From contig JABANP010000009.1 of the NCBI GenBank assembly GCA_013115135.1, positions 186,001-250,000 of the forward strand: a stretch of DNA of 64,000 nt, written 5' to 3'. A program made the position numbers and the translations under genes. Below the pieces are notes generated by a model that was given only the letters and a program-made list of their open reading frames with translations, ran no database searches and was not told where the DNA came from. This document shows, one piece after another, positions 1-12,100 of this stretch. Within the stretch, counting starts at the first letter, position 1; every line of letters begins with the position of its first letter. The stretch comes from Perkinsus olseni (Eukaryota > Perkinsozoa > Perkinsida > Perkinsidae).

Positions 1-83
1 TTAGTATTATGATGGTAGTGCGTCTCCAGTGTCCTGTTCTGGACCACGCTGAGCGGCAGCTACCGCATGACGTCTTCTCTCAG

Positions 84-2310
84 GATCCGTTCGAGTTCAG
101 TACGAGGCCGCGGTACACCAACGCCTTCCTGCCATTAACGGAGTATTCGACGTAATATTTGCGGCCTGAAATTCTCGCATGCAATTCCTCCCGGTCAGTT
201 ACGAGAAGATCAAAGTATTCTTTTTCACCATCACTTTGATTGCCCCTCTTCGCATTTTCATTATCGTAGGTCTCACGCGCGATAACCCGCAGTCAGGATC
301 GTGCTCAGGTTTTTCTCCTCTGTATTGGGAGTCTGCATGGCTGAAATAGCTTCTCTTGGCTTACCGCCAATCGATGACGCGATGGTACTGCAGCCTCCTA
401 TCAACAGCAGGTGGAGGCGATTCATAGTAGGTCACTGCATGTCCGAAGCTGTGGGGTTGGCTGCAGCGACGGACGGCTTTCAGGTATTCTTGATGCGCAT
501 CGGAATGCGGTGGATAATGTTCCTGGCGGGCTTCTACTGGGTCCATGTGGAAGGCTCATACGACCCTAAGGGCCAGGATCATCATCAGCACTCATCACTC
601 AATTTGGGACACCATCTATCTCATGTGGGCGAGCGCAGGGAGGGTTGACATAGACATCGCTTCTGTTCTCAGGATATACACCGGCTGCTGCGAGGCTGCA
701 AAGGCCGATCTTTTCAAAGTCCCAATGATGGGAAGCTTCCTGAGGTCTCTCAACGCAATGCCTATCGATCGCCGGTGTAGGAGGGGCCTCGTTAGTCGTC
801 GTTTTCTGCTGGAACTCGCTAGGTTTCGCCCGTCGTGTCCACAACGGTTGCGACCGCGTGTCCTCTTTGACCGCGCGCGTGAGCCAGGTTTAAATTATTT
901 CTTCAGGCCCAGAAGCCCGGAGTGCGGCGAAGAGGAATATGAGAGCTCGAGCCCTCGATGCGAGGTACCCGCCAATGATAGTGTTCCCGACGGCTACATG
1001 TAGGCTCATCAGCCCTCGATCCTTCCCCAGCGCATCGCCCTTCTAGGCAACAACGGACGCCAGCTGTCGGCTTTCAAGGAGGGAGCTTTCGACTGCGGCG
1101 TGCCGGTGAGTTTAAGCGTCTCCGTAGATGCGCATCAGCCTACGCTCTTCGCGATATAATGACCCTTATTTCAGATACAGCCGGTGGGGCTCGAGTATCC
1201 TGCGCGGTTCAACGACATCTTCGCCCTGAAGAACATGGCTTGGGTCTTCTACTGGAGCTGTTGCCAATTCGTCAACTTTCACACTGTCCGTTTCATGCCC
1301 GTATACACTCCTACAGAAGCCGAGATTGAGGACCCTGCCCTCTACGCTCGAAATGTGCGGCGTGAAGATCTGATTCATTCTCAGCTGGATGTGGCGTCTC
1401 CGCTGGTCAGGTCCGTACTCTGATGTGCACCAGTTTGCACCGACAACCCGTGCCATACGTCTTCGAGGACGAGCTCCTGCGCATAGTGTGCCGGGACAAC
1501 TTCATGCGGGTGCATCAGCATCGTATCATGATGAAGCAAGTCTATGAGGAGTTCGGCGTCAGCATGCACTATGTTGATCATTGGGTGAACGCTCTTGACG
1601 GTTTAGGTGTTCGGTAGAGTCGACGGTTCGCCTTTCAGGTCAAGATGTTGCACGGCTTGGATTCTGATGGTGATGGTCTGCTCTCTATTGAGGATGTCCT
1701 CAGCAAGCTGTCTCTGAGCGATGACTCAAAAGAAGCAGACGCCTTCAAGCGGATATGGCCCGCGCTCAAGGTGGATGAAAGTGCCGACCCCAAACTTGAG
1801 GATATACCTGCACCCTACGACAAACCCCTCAGAGAGGAAGGGAGCTGGTGAGACACGGAACAGATGCTTCTCATGAAATTGAGTTGAATTTGCTACAGAT
1901 CTGACTGCTAGGCTTACTGCATCCTCGTGTCCGTGTGTTCGTATAGGTACGATTCACTTTCGGGTGGTATTCCTCCTGTGCCATCCCGTCCATTAGACGA
2001 GATACCCACAGAGCTGCTTGCCATTCACGACATAATACCGGCATTCGTTGTAATTTTCAGCTTGAAAGAAGAGGCAGTGGAGAAGTGAGTTCGAAGATAG
2101 TGGCGACAGAACGCGGCGATCTACCCTCAGTGGTTGGAGGAATCATCGTTGTGTTTTTGATCAGACGGCGAGAAGGGCTCAATAACCTCTTCCGGGCAGT
2201 ATTCGCGACTTCGCCGGAGGACTTTACAACCGATGAACTCCGCGAGCAGGTAATGAAGCTACTTCCTCCTCAGAAGCGTTGTGAAGTGCCAATCCGCTCT
2301 TCAGTTGCGT
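84..2310 (+). CDS. LPCAT-like lysophospholipid acyltransferase with C-terminal EF-hand (split, with a frameshift)
   Basis: Probable membrane-bound acyltransferase that transfers an acyl chain to a lysophospholipid or glycerol phosphate. Visible in order are an N-terminal DPF box followed by a hydrophobic TITLIAPLRIFII segment, GFYWVHVEG, catalytic HX4D as HHSIWD (about 593-610), MPIDRR, the motif III position reading FPTAT instead of FPEGT (984-998), NGRQLSAFKEGAF, and QPVGLEYPARF. Further on comes an EF-hand loop, DSDGDGLLSIED (1663-1698). Likely introns are 152-198, 270-292, 427-483, 777-906, 1000-1046, 1106-1174, 1355-1410 and 1585-1638. Each restores phase and family-like sequence. The first exon probably lies left of the window, and the 3' end beyond about 2060 is uncertain. 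The frame changes by one base inside the GGG at 570-572 with no room for an intron. Motif order identifies the family; activity is doubtful. Confidence 0.75.
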
Positions 2311-3560
2311 GAGAAGCTTCAAGAGTATATGCCAACCATCGCTTCTCCCCCGCAAAGACACGGCTACGAGAATGGCGAAGGCACGAACAACCGAAAAGAT
2401 TGAGTGCTTGATCTCTTGGAATAAGACACTGTAACTGTCGTCGATTTATGTATTCACTGTGACAATTGTGGCACTTTTCCTGAACCTCCCTCATCCTATA
2501 AGGCTCGTTTTGGTTCGAAACTGGCTTGTGTCAACAGTCGCTCGAACGATCAGTCACTCAACCGGTTTTTTGACGAGACAGTCGTCCGGCCTCAGCGGTT
2601 ACTTGGGGTGAGAGGGTGCGACAATCAGACCAGTAAGGGGCGAACCCTACTAGGTACGCGCAGCAAACAATCCCAGCGTTCGCAGCGAACGGTTCGCTGT
2701 GTTCGGGAGTCTCCCGACGGGAGAACCCCAGGATACCTAAGCTCATCAGACCAGGGAATTTCGCCCTTGGCAAGGTATGGTAGTGGAATATTGGCCGTCA
2801 GTCGCACGATGAGCGTGAATAGTATGATACTACTGGTATCGAGAATTATCGATTCAACATGACGGTGTAACGAGCCCACCTTCAGAAGGTGACCTTTTTG
2901 TTGAATTTTGCGCAAACTTTGCGTCGCACAGGGATTTCCAGGCGTGCTTCAGAGCGCTGAGAACTTATCATGTTAGCGACAGGGGAGACAAGCAGTCCTA
3001 GAAGATCTAGTAAAGCTAGTAAATGTAGTAGCTTGTAGTACAAGCTGGCCCCACCCTGAGAGACTCCATTGCCTGCTGAAGTTTCAGTTCAGCCGAGTGA
3101 TGGGTCAGCTCTTCCATAAGAGCCTCAGTTAGATTCTGGAATGAGAAAGCAGAACCGTCCGTGGAACCGGTGAATCAAAAAACCTAAAAGTGTGTCGGGG
3201 CCGACGTGAGTCACGTCGGAGATATTGTAGACATAGAATCTACGTCGCGGCATCCGCTTGATAGCTCCTTCCAAGATATCATCCTGTGGTCGAGAGTCTC
3301 GACTGGAGACCTATACGGTTCCCAGTCAGCAGTGCCGTATCGGCACGGCCTGAGCTAGAGAGGTGACGCCTGTAGTCTCTAGCGCCCAGAACAGAGCACT
3401 GCGACTCAACGATGGTCACCATGGACGCCTTCAGAAATACATGGGCAGATACATATGGAGCATCCTCTGTCCCGGCGAAGATCGATGGCCTCTTGTACAT
3501 CACCTCCCATGTATCACACATGGCAATACTCGAAGCAGAGGCTTCGTCCCTAGGGCTCGA
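2311..3560. other. Intergenic stretch without a recognised gene
   Basis: No frame carries a recognisable domain. A short perfect inverted repeat, CACCTTC-A-GAAGGTG, lies near 2878-2892. AT-rich runs of GTAGT/CTAGT type occur around 3000-3050. It may be a flank or LTR remnant of the gag-like fragment that follows, but no paired LTR was seen. Confidence 0.4.
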
Positions 3561-3566
3561 GTACTC

Positions 3567-4436
3567 TCAAGTTGGGAGTTCAGCGACGAGCAGTGTAAGC
3601 TGTTGGCTGGGGGTCTCGCTTTCAGCGATGAGCAGTGCAAGCGACGTTTGTCGGGATAGCGGCCCGAAAGCATATACACGATACCCAATCCAAGGACTTC
3701 TACATTTCCTGGCCACCTCGGGCAGAGAGTAGGTCACGTACTTTTGGATGTCGCCCATCAGATCTGACGGAGTTTCGCCAGGAGAGAGCCGTCTCTCACG
3801 CAGTAGACACCACAAGTCGTGTATGCCTAGCCCAAATCGTTCGCGAAGAACGTCGGCTCCGAGCTGGAATGCCCTCGTATCGGAAATGCCACACCTGACG
3901 TTGTTCGTGAGAGCGTTGTAGGCTGGACCGCGAGTGTTCAAGAGCAGATACTGGTACCATTGCTCCTTCGGGACATTAAGGAGGCGGAGATGGGCGTCCA
4001 TGCGGCTGAGGACTTCGAAGACCTGTAGACTGCCGCTCTGAGTACCGGTTCCGTGGAACGTCTCACCCAAGTCGAAGGACTTGGGCCAAGTCACTTAGCT
4101 GTCTTCCGCGGCTGGTCGGACTGCTCTGCAGGCTTGAGGACATTAGGACTCGGGGCCAGTTTTGGTCTTATCGGGGTTGTCCGGGTCGTCCTCAACCTCG
4201 ACGGACGACGTGCTAGACTTCTTACGGCCATCTGCTTCCGCCTCCTTGTCCTTGGCATGATCCTCCACGACGTCGCCAGAGATTACACCTTCAGCACCTG
4301 CCACGGCCACGATCGCGTCGTAGTCCTCATAGTCGCAGTCGATTTCATCGGACATTAAAACGGATGTCCCAAGAGGAACTGTAATCATGTTCGGTATGAG
4401 TCTGGGCACCATGTGATACTTCCCGACTGATCGCAA
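3567..4436 (-). pseudogene. Retrotransposon gag-like fragment
   Basis: Two minus-strand frames, 4436-4143 and 4094-3567. The first is an acidic, Asp/Glu/Lys-rich stretch. The second contains FDLGETFHGTGTQ, then EVLSRMDAHLRLLNVPKEQW, YLLLNTRGPAYNAL and LRERFG. This is the Retrotrans_gag style of Ty3/Gypsy elements, where a Trp near a run of leucines precedes G-x-A. The frames are separated by stop codons, either an intron or decay. No reverse transcriptase, integrase, zinc knuckle or flanking LTR was found, so this is probably a truncated relict. The family call rests on pattern only and could be wrong. Confidence 0.45.
3579..3645. repeat. Short direct repeat of about 23 bases, two copies
   Basis: The motif TTCAGCGAYGAGCAGTGYAAGC occurs twice about 41 bases apart (start of copies near 3580 and 3621). 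It lies inside the end of the gag-like frame. It is probably a local slippage duplication. Confidence 0.7.
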
Positions 4437-4729
4437 CCGAGTAACGGAGATTAGCAGTATGATGTGACAGTCACATTGTGACTAATAATCCCTTAGGCTA
4501 GCGATTAACAACCTCGATCGATTAGGGACAAGCGAGAATTACTGTGTCACGCGTCGCACTGCACGCGCACGCACGCACACACCAGTACAAGTCGTGTCGT
4601 ACTCCTCGCCAGTGTATTTCCCTACCCAGTCGGCAAGATCGTAAAATGCATCCTCTCTTGGCAGCCTCGGCTCCCCGACACTCTACAGAGGGCCACCTCT
4701 GGCCGATACGGGATAGTCAAAAGAGTGCT

Positions 4730-4960
4730 TCAATACTTCGAGCTTCCCCTCACCGACGATAGCCCCAGCTCCCAGAGCTTGGGAGCCAAGCTGTACTCTG
4801 ATAGCTTCAACCATTCGGGGATGTGCCACGTTTCCTCCTCGAGGTCAACCGTCTGGAAGGTTGGGAGGGAATCCATCTTGAGGTCGGAGGGAATGACGTC
4901 CTCAGTCTTGGCAGCTTCGACGAGCATGTTGAGGAACTTTCAGGTTCCAGGTTCCGAGTT
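4730..4960 (-). CDS. Unassigned acidic coding-like open frame
   Basis: The minus-strand frame has protein-like composition: KFLNMLVEAAKTEDVIPSD, then ETWHIPEWLKLSEYSLAPKL. It lies just upstream, on the same strand, of the gag-like fragment and might be its N-terminal part. No family recognised. Both boundaries are uncertain. Confidence 0.3.
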
Positions 4961-5140
4961 CGAGTAGGAAGTTTTCCTTCCTCAAGAATCCACACCACGG
5001 GGAGATACTCTTTTCTAAAGAAATCGTCTAATTTCTAAAGATGGTTCTGCCCAGCAATACGCTTCCAACCCTTGGATAACCTATGTGGTAGACGGCCACG
5101 GAACTCACCGAGACCATGGAATGGGGCGCATTGTCAGGTT

Positions 5141-5214
5141 GCTGGAATGGTCTAGTTGGTTATGACGACTGCCTAACACGAAGTAGGTCCCGAGTTCGAT
5201 TCTCGGTTCCAGTA
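5141..5214 (+). tRNA. tRNA-Val(AAC)-like sequence, possibly a tRNA-derived repeat
   Basis: 74 bases with acceptor halves GCTGGAA and TTCCAGT (one G-T pair) and anticodon loop CTAACAC (anticodon AAC). The T-arm is CCGAG-TTCGATT-CTCGG with a perfect 5-bp stem and a canonical B box GTTCGATTC. The D-stem is only three pairs and the anticodon stem has one G-A mismatch, so folding is weaker than in a normal tRNA. The flanks are also duplicated about 380 bases downstream. That suggests a tRNA-derived dispersed repeat rather than an isolated working gene. Confidence 0.5.
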
Positions 5215-5339
5215 TTGCATCGTTATTCGAAATATTCCTCAGTTCGCGAGCCGAGTTGGGGTTGCTACCACATCTTCCGTTGCGCGCGGCTTCCGGCGAC
5301 AGATACTGAAGCCCCGTAACCTCTGACAGAGGTCCTCTG

Positions 5340-5460
5340 TCAAGAAAGTCGTGGTGTGGCTTCGAGGTCTACCACCTAGAACTGCGCTTGGGTGGCGATA
5401 GGTCTCGAGTTCGACTCTAGACTCAGCCCATGATTCTGCTGTTGAGCACGGCTCAGTGGT
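5340..5460 (+). repeat. tRNA-like segment between the two Val-like copies
   Basis: Contains a B-box match GTTCGACTC (about 5409-5417), followed by CTCAGCCC. An A-box-like GGCTCAGTGGTAG is found near 5447-5462. No complete cloverleaf could be drawn. It fits a run of degenerate tRNA-derived sequences spanning about 5.1-5.6 kb. Confidence 0.35.
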
Positions 5461-5521
5461 AGACAGACCCTTCAGTCCACGGAGCTCACAGGAACCACGG
5501 AATGAGGCACCTTTTCAGCTT

Positions 5522-5595
5522 TCTGAAATGGTTTAGTTGGTTATGACGACTGCCTCACACGTAGAAGGTCCCGAGTTCGATTGTCGGTTCTAGTA
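5522..5595 (+). pseudogene. Degenerate tRNA-Val(CAC)-like copy
   Basis: Aligns base for base with the sequence at 5141-5214 through GGTTATGACGACTGCCT. The anticodon loop is CTCACAC (CAC), the T-stem has a G-G mismatch and the acceptor pairs poorly. The upstream 80 bases also resemble those before the first copy (CACGGARCTCAC, CACGGAATGRGGC), so the duplicated unit is about 150 bases. Probably not functional. Confidence 0.5.
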
Positions 5596-6123
5596 CAGTA
5601 TTGCACCGTAGTCCGCCTATTATCCATAGGCGGCCTCTGACCATAGCACGGTCGGCGCCAGATGCGTGATCGGCCAGTGCGGCACATGCGCATAGAGAGT
5701 CATGATCGTAAGCTCCCCGACTTCAAACAGGTCTGGCAACTCAACGCAGGTATTGCTCGTCTGGCGGCTTCAGACAACAGATTCAAGTTGACTCCGTCAA
5801 CTCCAGGGCAGCCTAAGCATTTTCGGGTATATTTAGGATTTATGGTGCATTCCCGAAAATTTCCGTCAGAACGTTTAATGAGACTGAGACTGAGCTCAGG
5901 GATCTACCATGTAAACTTCACAACTCACCTCGATCATCACCACCTGAATATCGTTCTCAAGCTCGAGCTACGAGCCTCGTGGGCCTGCTACCATGATCTG
6001 TCTCCCGCCGCCTCATAGTGACTATGTTTACTGGAAGCAAACAACCCCAAGTAGAAAGGCTCTGTTTTCGCTAGCAATGGTATAATAATGAGAACTATAA
6101 TAATGGGACGGAGCAGAGAATAA
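5596..6123. other. Intergenic, no feature recognised
   Basis: No convincing coding frame or motif. A plus frame at 5662-6015 has no recognised domain and looks like chance. Its right end approaches the 3' end of the PLU-1/PHD gene. Confidence 0.4.
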
Positions 6124-6179
6124 TTACATGCCAATTCGTTGGCGTTGATTAATAGTTCTACCAAGGACGTCACGCTCTT

Positions 6180-9100
6180 CTAACACCAGCGTGGACAAAG
6201 GCGGTCGCAATGATTCATCATACGTTTGTCGAATACTAGACGAGGGAGATCGGTAAGGACCTGAGGAAGACGCTGGAGTGCGGTATAATGCATGGCTTTG
6301 CACAACTTACCGTCTGCCTTCTGATCTCCCCTGCATATTGGACAGACAAAACTAGTGCAGTCAGGAGGGACACGGGCACACTTCTGGTGGTACCACTTGT
6401 CGCAGACATCGCAGGTGATCCAGCTGTCCGTGTCCGTGTGCAAAGTCGTGGGAATGTTACAGATCTCGCACATATCAGTGTAAACCTGCCGCATGCAAGA
6501 AGGATGGCTGCCGGAGAGCATCCGGGCAACTCACCGTCATGAAATGCCGACAGCACTCAACGAGGTAGAAGACTCTCATCTGCAGAGTAGACTGTATATA
6601 GTCTTCCACAGGGGGAGCAATGACGACATTTTCGGCTGCATGAGGGAGCACTGGCGTGCCGGAAGGAAACTCCGGTGACTCGAAGATGTCTCGGCACCGC
6701 TGACCATGACCCGACCAATACTCCTGAGCCATAAAGACATCTGATACTCGATTAGGTGGAAGCCCTACCAGGGTGCGGCGGTCTCCGACCCACGGCCGTG
6801 GCCGCGACTTCTCCGGTTTCAAGTTGTGCACCAAGCACTGCGCACGTACACGCCAGTCGAAGGCTGCCTCCACAGCGGTCACCACACGGGACTTCAGTCG
6901 TACGCTCAATGGAAGACTGTCAACTTGCAGAAGCACCTCCTGACATCCACAGCGATACTCAACCGTAAAGCTGATGCTGCGTCCAACTTCCATGGCACTG
7001 GACGAGAAGCCGGATCCGATAATCGAGCGGGGAGCATTCTCCTCAAATTCTCACCAATAAGTCGTCTATGGTGGTCTGTTGCACGCTCTTGGCTCCATTC
7101 CCTCCTTCTGATTTCTCCTCTTGGTCAGAGCCCCCAACCAGGGCTAGCTCCCACGCTTCGTACTCATGGGAAGCCGACACCAGTGGGTTCGACCGAGTGG
7201 CTGAAAACCGATCATGGCATCAGGCGATGTGCGAGGAAGATGCCCTCACCAGTAGGATTGGGTAGAAGAACCGAATGCCGCCGGAGCATGTCACGAACAC
7301 TCTCCATCGTCCAGGCGATCAGCCACCGCAGCTCCTCGACCTCTTCCATCCTCAAACGGACTCTCGGGGCGAACGCCAACACTGTAAGAGCCTCCGACAC
7401 TGACCACACACAGCTTAACGGACCGAGTACAACAACACAGGCCGCACTCACTCGTCGATTTTGCTTTCTTAAGATGCGCGCGAAAGTTGAGCTTCTCGGC
7501 CTCTCGCTGATCCGGCGTCATGCCCTGCAGAGCCTGACCAGTGAGCCGGTGCTCCTAAGCCGCCTACCGCTCTCGACTCACCACTCGCTGCTGCCGCACT
7601 GCTTCTTCTACCGGCGCCCGGGTATGGGACACTGGCGGGGCATTCCATGGCGCCATGTCGATTATCCGCAGACAGAGAGGCAAGGCGTCGACGACGGGCT
7701 CAGGCTTCTTCGCCTTCTTTGCGAGAGCTGCCGTCGGACCCGGAAGAAGAGCGGTGTAGAACGGTAGGGGGAAGGCGTAGTCCGGGGGTTTATGGCGTCC
7801 CGCTGGCGGAAGGCTGATCTGGTCCCCGCAAGACTCGAGGGCCTTATCGATCACGCGATCGATTTCCGAATCCTTCTCCACTCGGCCGGTAGAACTTGTA
7901 CTTCCGCACGTTTTGAGGACCAAGTTGATACGATCCTGGTAGGCCTCAGCGGCCGCTACTTCCCGGGACAGCCGCCGTAGCAGCTCTGCATCGCAGGAGA
8001 AGTCCATGGTCTCTAGCTCTGACGTGAGAGTGCCGATGACCTCCGCCTCTGCTGGGCTCTCATCCGACTAAGAACGAAGCTGTACGGGGAAATTGTCTAG
8101 AGAAATTCCAGAATGCCGAAGGTGCGAGAGAAATTCTTAACACCGCAGAGTATAGTTGGGGTATCGGCACCGAGGAATCCTCAGCGAGAATGAACTAACG
8201 GAGCAACTACTTCAACTGTTCTCCGAATATCTGACCTCTGGGCCTTTGCGATCAATTCAGTAGCGTCTTAGACTAAGCCCTCTCGGAGTACTAGATTTGC
8301 CCATAAGAGCTCACCATTGGGGTGCGCTGCTGTTGCTTCGATAGGTTGGCGGCTGGAGCTCGGACGCTCTGGCATATCTGTCTGGCTTCCTCTAATGTAC
8401 AGTTCTCCTTCTCGAATGCTTCCCGCATACGCCTGTTGTCGTTGCGCGCCCGCAGCTCCAAAGACAGCCACTTTCCGATGCCGGTCTGGACGTACAGGGC
8501 CTTCCCCTCGGCCACCAGCGCAGACAAGACTTCCACGTGATCCACCGCGGAGCCTTCCTCCTCCGGCTGCGTCCGAGCCCGATGGCTGGCTTGGATGGCC
8601 TCGATGGCGTTCTGCAGATGCTCCTTCGCGGCTTCTACCTGATGACGAGCCACGTCTCCCTTCGGAAAGGCTTCCAAAATGCACTCACATGCTTCTTCAG
8701 CTCGACACACTCCTCACTCTTGTTGATGATCTCCCTGGTGAATCCAGAATCATCACCCTCCTCCGGAGGCAGGGTCGCTCGGAGTATCTCCTCAGCCGTC
8801 TTCAACGTCAGATGCTTTCGCCTAGACCTTCGGCTCTGCAGTAGGGTGAGCCATTGGTCGGCCTCGAACGCCGCCCGTTGTGTTGTCTCGGACCACGGGA
8901 AATCTATCGCTAGATGGCTGCGTTGGCCGACGTGCTTGCGGAGGGCGGCGAGGGAAAGGTCGCCCTCTGGGAGCTTCAGCATAGCCTCGAGGCCTCGCTC
9001 CCACTCCTCAACACTCCTGGCCGCTCCGAGCACGCCCGAAATGAATCCAACCTAACGACAATGAAATTGGCGAAGGCAGGAAGACGGAGCGAAGTTGCTA

Positions 9101-12100
9101 CTTGATCGAGGAAGTTCATGCTGACCAAACTCATGAGATCCTCGTCGGCTTTGAGATCCTTTATGTACACCTCAACCTCGCTACGGCCGGGCTTCGGAGC
9201 ATCCGGCAGTGGGCTCTCATTCTCGTCCCAATGGAAGAGCTCCCGGGCCCTCTTTTGCCACTCGGCCAGGCGAGTGACCAACGGCCGTAGTGTCCTGAGA
9301 GCGAATTAATGAGCCGAGGGCCATACGGGGAGGCCTACTTCTCGAAGGTCACCGTTGTACACGGGCAGTCATCGACGTTCTTGAGGAGGTCCAGCAGGTC
9401 TGTGAACAGCGAACTGTCCACTCCCGACCGCTCAGCAACCTCTTGTGACGCGTTGTGGTCGGCCTCCATGCGAGTTAGGAGATCTGATGATCGGCGTTCC
9501 AGCTCGGAGTTGGTCCTCTGTACAGCCCTGACGGTCTCCAGGGGCCCGTCAAGGCGTAGCAAAGTGGCGGTGCAGACTTCGAGGACCTTCTCGACCTCCG
9601 CCCAGAAGGCAGCGGGTCGGCTGGCGGCGTTCCTGACAGTATCACGTAGTACTACTTTCCAGTCATCTCTCGACTGTACTCGGTCACGTGCTCCGCTCCG
9701 CTAAGAATCGCCCTCATTATCATGATGACGTCCCATTCACCACCGATGGTCTTCGCGGTGCTTCCCGCTCGGTCACGGACGCGGGTCGGGTTACTAGGGT
9801 ACCGATTGGGCCACTCGAACGACCAGGAAGGGAGGGATGACGAAAGGTGCTCACTAGCCTGAACGAGGAGGGTCTCTCGCTGCCAGGCAGACGAGGCCTA
9901 CCTGGCGAATTGCGACTAAAGTCTCGTCCGGAGGGCAGCCGCCGTCCTCCAGTCGACTGATCTCTTCCCGCGGGGCCACTAAGGCCTTGAGCGCGAAGGG
10001 AAAGTCCTCGTACAGCTCCTCTAACGTAGAAGTCTTCATAGGCAGCTGATAAGGAGGAGCGAGTGAACAGCGGTTCGACGACGGTTGGTGAGCGACTCAC
10101 CCCTGCCCCTTCGGCAACTATGCTGCGGACCTTGCAGGCCCAGACCTCCTCCTTGGCAGCTCCCCACAAGGAGCTGCAAGTACTCCCTAGGGTGGGCCCC
10201 AGCGATGCCGCCCGCCAGAAACTTCGACAGTAGCGACACCAGCCTCTTGAGGACACCGTGCGGACGAGGAAACTGACATCACCCGAGAACTCAGCTTTCA
10301 GGTGTCCAACAGCGTGCAGTACCTGAGCCTCCTGAACGTCATTCATAACTTTCCCTCGCCACTTTCGGGTCTTGTCGATGACACTTTGCACGTCCTTCTC
10401 AAGGTTGATGTCCCTGAGTGAGAGGCCCTGCACCCTCTCACTCAAGGCCTCGAACTCCTCGAGGCCAGGCAGCTCATCCATCCGCGGCTTCACTTCATCG
10501 TTGTACCGATCCAAGACCTTGGTCAGCTCCCCCAGAAGGGCCTCGTCGTCGTTTTCCGAGGGCGTGCTCGGAGCTTCCTTCTTCCGTCGCTTGGGTGTGG
10601 GCGGCGACTCCGAGCCGAGCTTCTCCACTGCTTTCACCCGATCCAGGGCCGCCACAGCATCCTTCGTCCAGTCCTCGCAGGAGGCCACAGCCTTAGTCAG
10701 CTCCTCAATTTGCTGCGTGAAGTCTATGGACTCGGTGACCTCCGACTCGAGCGCCTCGTCCACGACCAGCTGACCATCGGAGGCTGTAGGACACACCTCG
10801 GTATTCCTCTCTAGAATGAGTAGCCGCTGAACCTTCCTCAACCACTGCCGTCCCCTCCGTATCAAAGCCTCTAGCTGCTGAGCCGCATGGGGCACGCAGA
10901 CGCGGGGAAGGTCAGAATGCTCCTCCAGGAGCACCGTCAACTGGTCGAGAGTTCCCCTGGCGGCCAGGTCGTCCTCGTCTGGCTCCTTGCCGTGCTGCAG
11001 GACTGTGTCTGCCCGCAAGTATCTTTGAGCTTGCTCCTGCCATGCTCGACCTGCTGTCCTTGCCTCGAGCAGCGTCCTCAGCTCCAAACAGTGCTGAGGA
11101 TCCAATTTCTCCGTCGCGTTGTCGTCGGCTAAGAGATGCTCTACTGTACTGAGTGGCAGCTGGGAGCGCCTCCCATGTAGCTTGGTTTGAGCTCGAGAAG
11201 CCCACTCGCTGATGGTGACGTGCTCTCGCAATCGATCGATCTTGGGCCCTAGGTCCACGTCCATACCCTCGTCCTCATAGAGAACTATCTGGCACGACTC
11301 GAGGCAGTTGGCCTGAGTAGCTTCCCTCAGCTTCTCAGCGAGTAACCGCACAAGCTCCTGCTGCTGTTGAAGATACCTGAGGGAAAATAACATCACTTCT
11401 TAGCGGAGCGAAGCATCTTTGTGAGGGAGCATTCGTACGTCATTTCAGGTTCCGGAAACACACGTAAGGCGAGACCCTCAACGACCAAGTCCCTCAGCAT
11501 TGGTAGGGACATGAGATTGTCGTTGGGAGCAGGCTTAGCCGTCCGGACTTTCACGGCGAAGGCCTCCGCCTGCGCCACCATCTTGTGTATCTCACTAACC
11601 TGAAGAAATGGAGACGATGAGACAAGGCTCTGGATGATGCTTTCGTTTACCTCTTTGTGGAGGGACCCGACGCCCCTATCGAGAGACCGACCCTCGGTCA
11701 GGAGCTCCTGGGCTTCTTTCATCCCCATCTGCCGGCCCATCGTCGACGCGGAACCCTCGCCGAGCAAGCGTCGAGCCTTCAGAGTCCAGTCTCTCAGCCT
11801 CGACACTTCATGGCGGAGCATATCGACTTCCTTCTCCTCCCATGGGACGCGCTTTCGGCTGCTCTCGGATGACAGCGCGGCCGCTAAGGAGCCTTCTTGG
11901 CAAAGTTCAACTGCTTGTGATGGTAGAGCAAACGGCGGCCGAGGCTTCAGCTTAGTGTCCGCCATACGGATAAGCCGGTCGCAACTGATCTTCGAGAGTG
12001 GGCCTAGGTGGTTGGGGACCAAGCCCTGCACCATCATCGTCACATCTTCGATACCGGGAGGAGGTATACCGGGCGGTGCGAGGCCACCACCGGCGGCCCG

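Noticed and set aside
6826..7767. Plus-strand open frame of 313 codons
   Set aside because: Antisense of the PLU-1/PHD gene; Arg/Ser/Pro-rich with no domain.
9720..10250. Direct continuation of the long PLU-1 frame past about 10290
   Set aside because: Beyond this point the composition becomes Ser/Arg/Gly-rich, while PLU-1-like sequence continues in other frames after splice sites.
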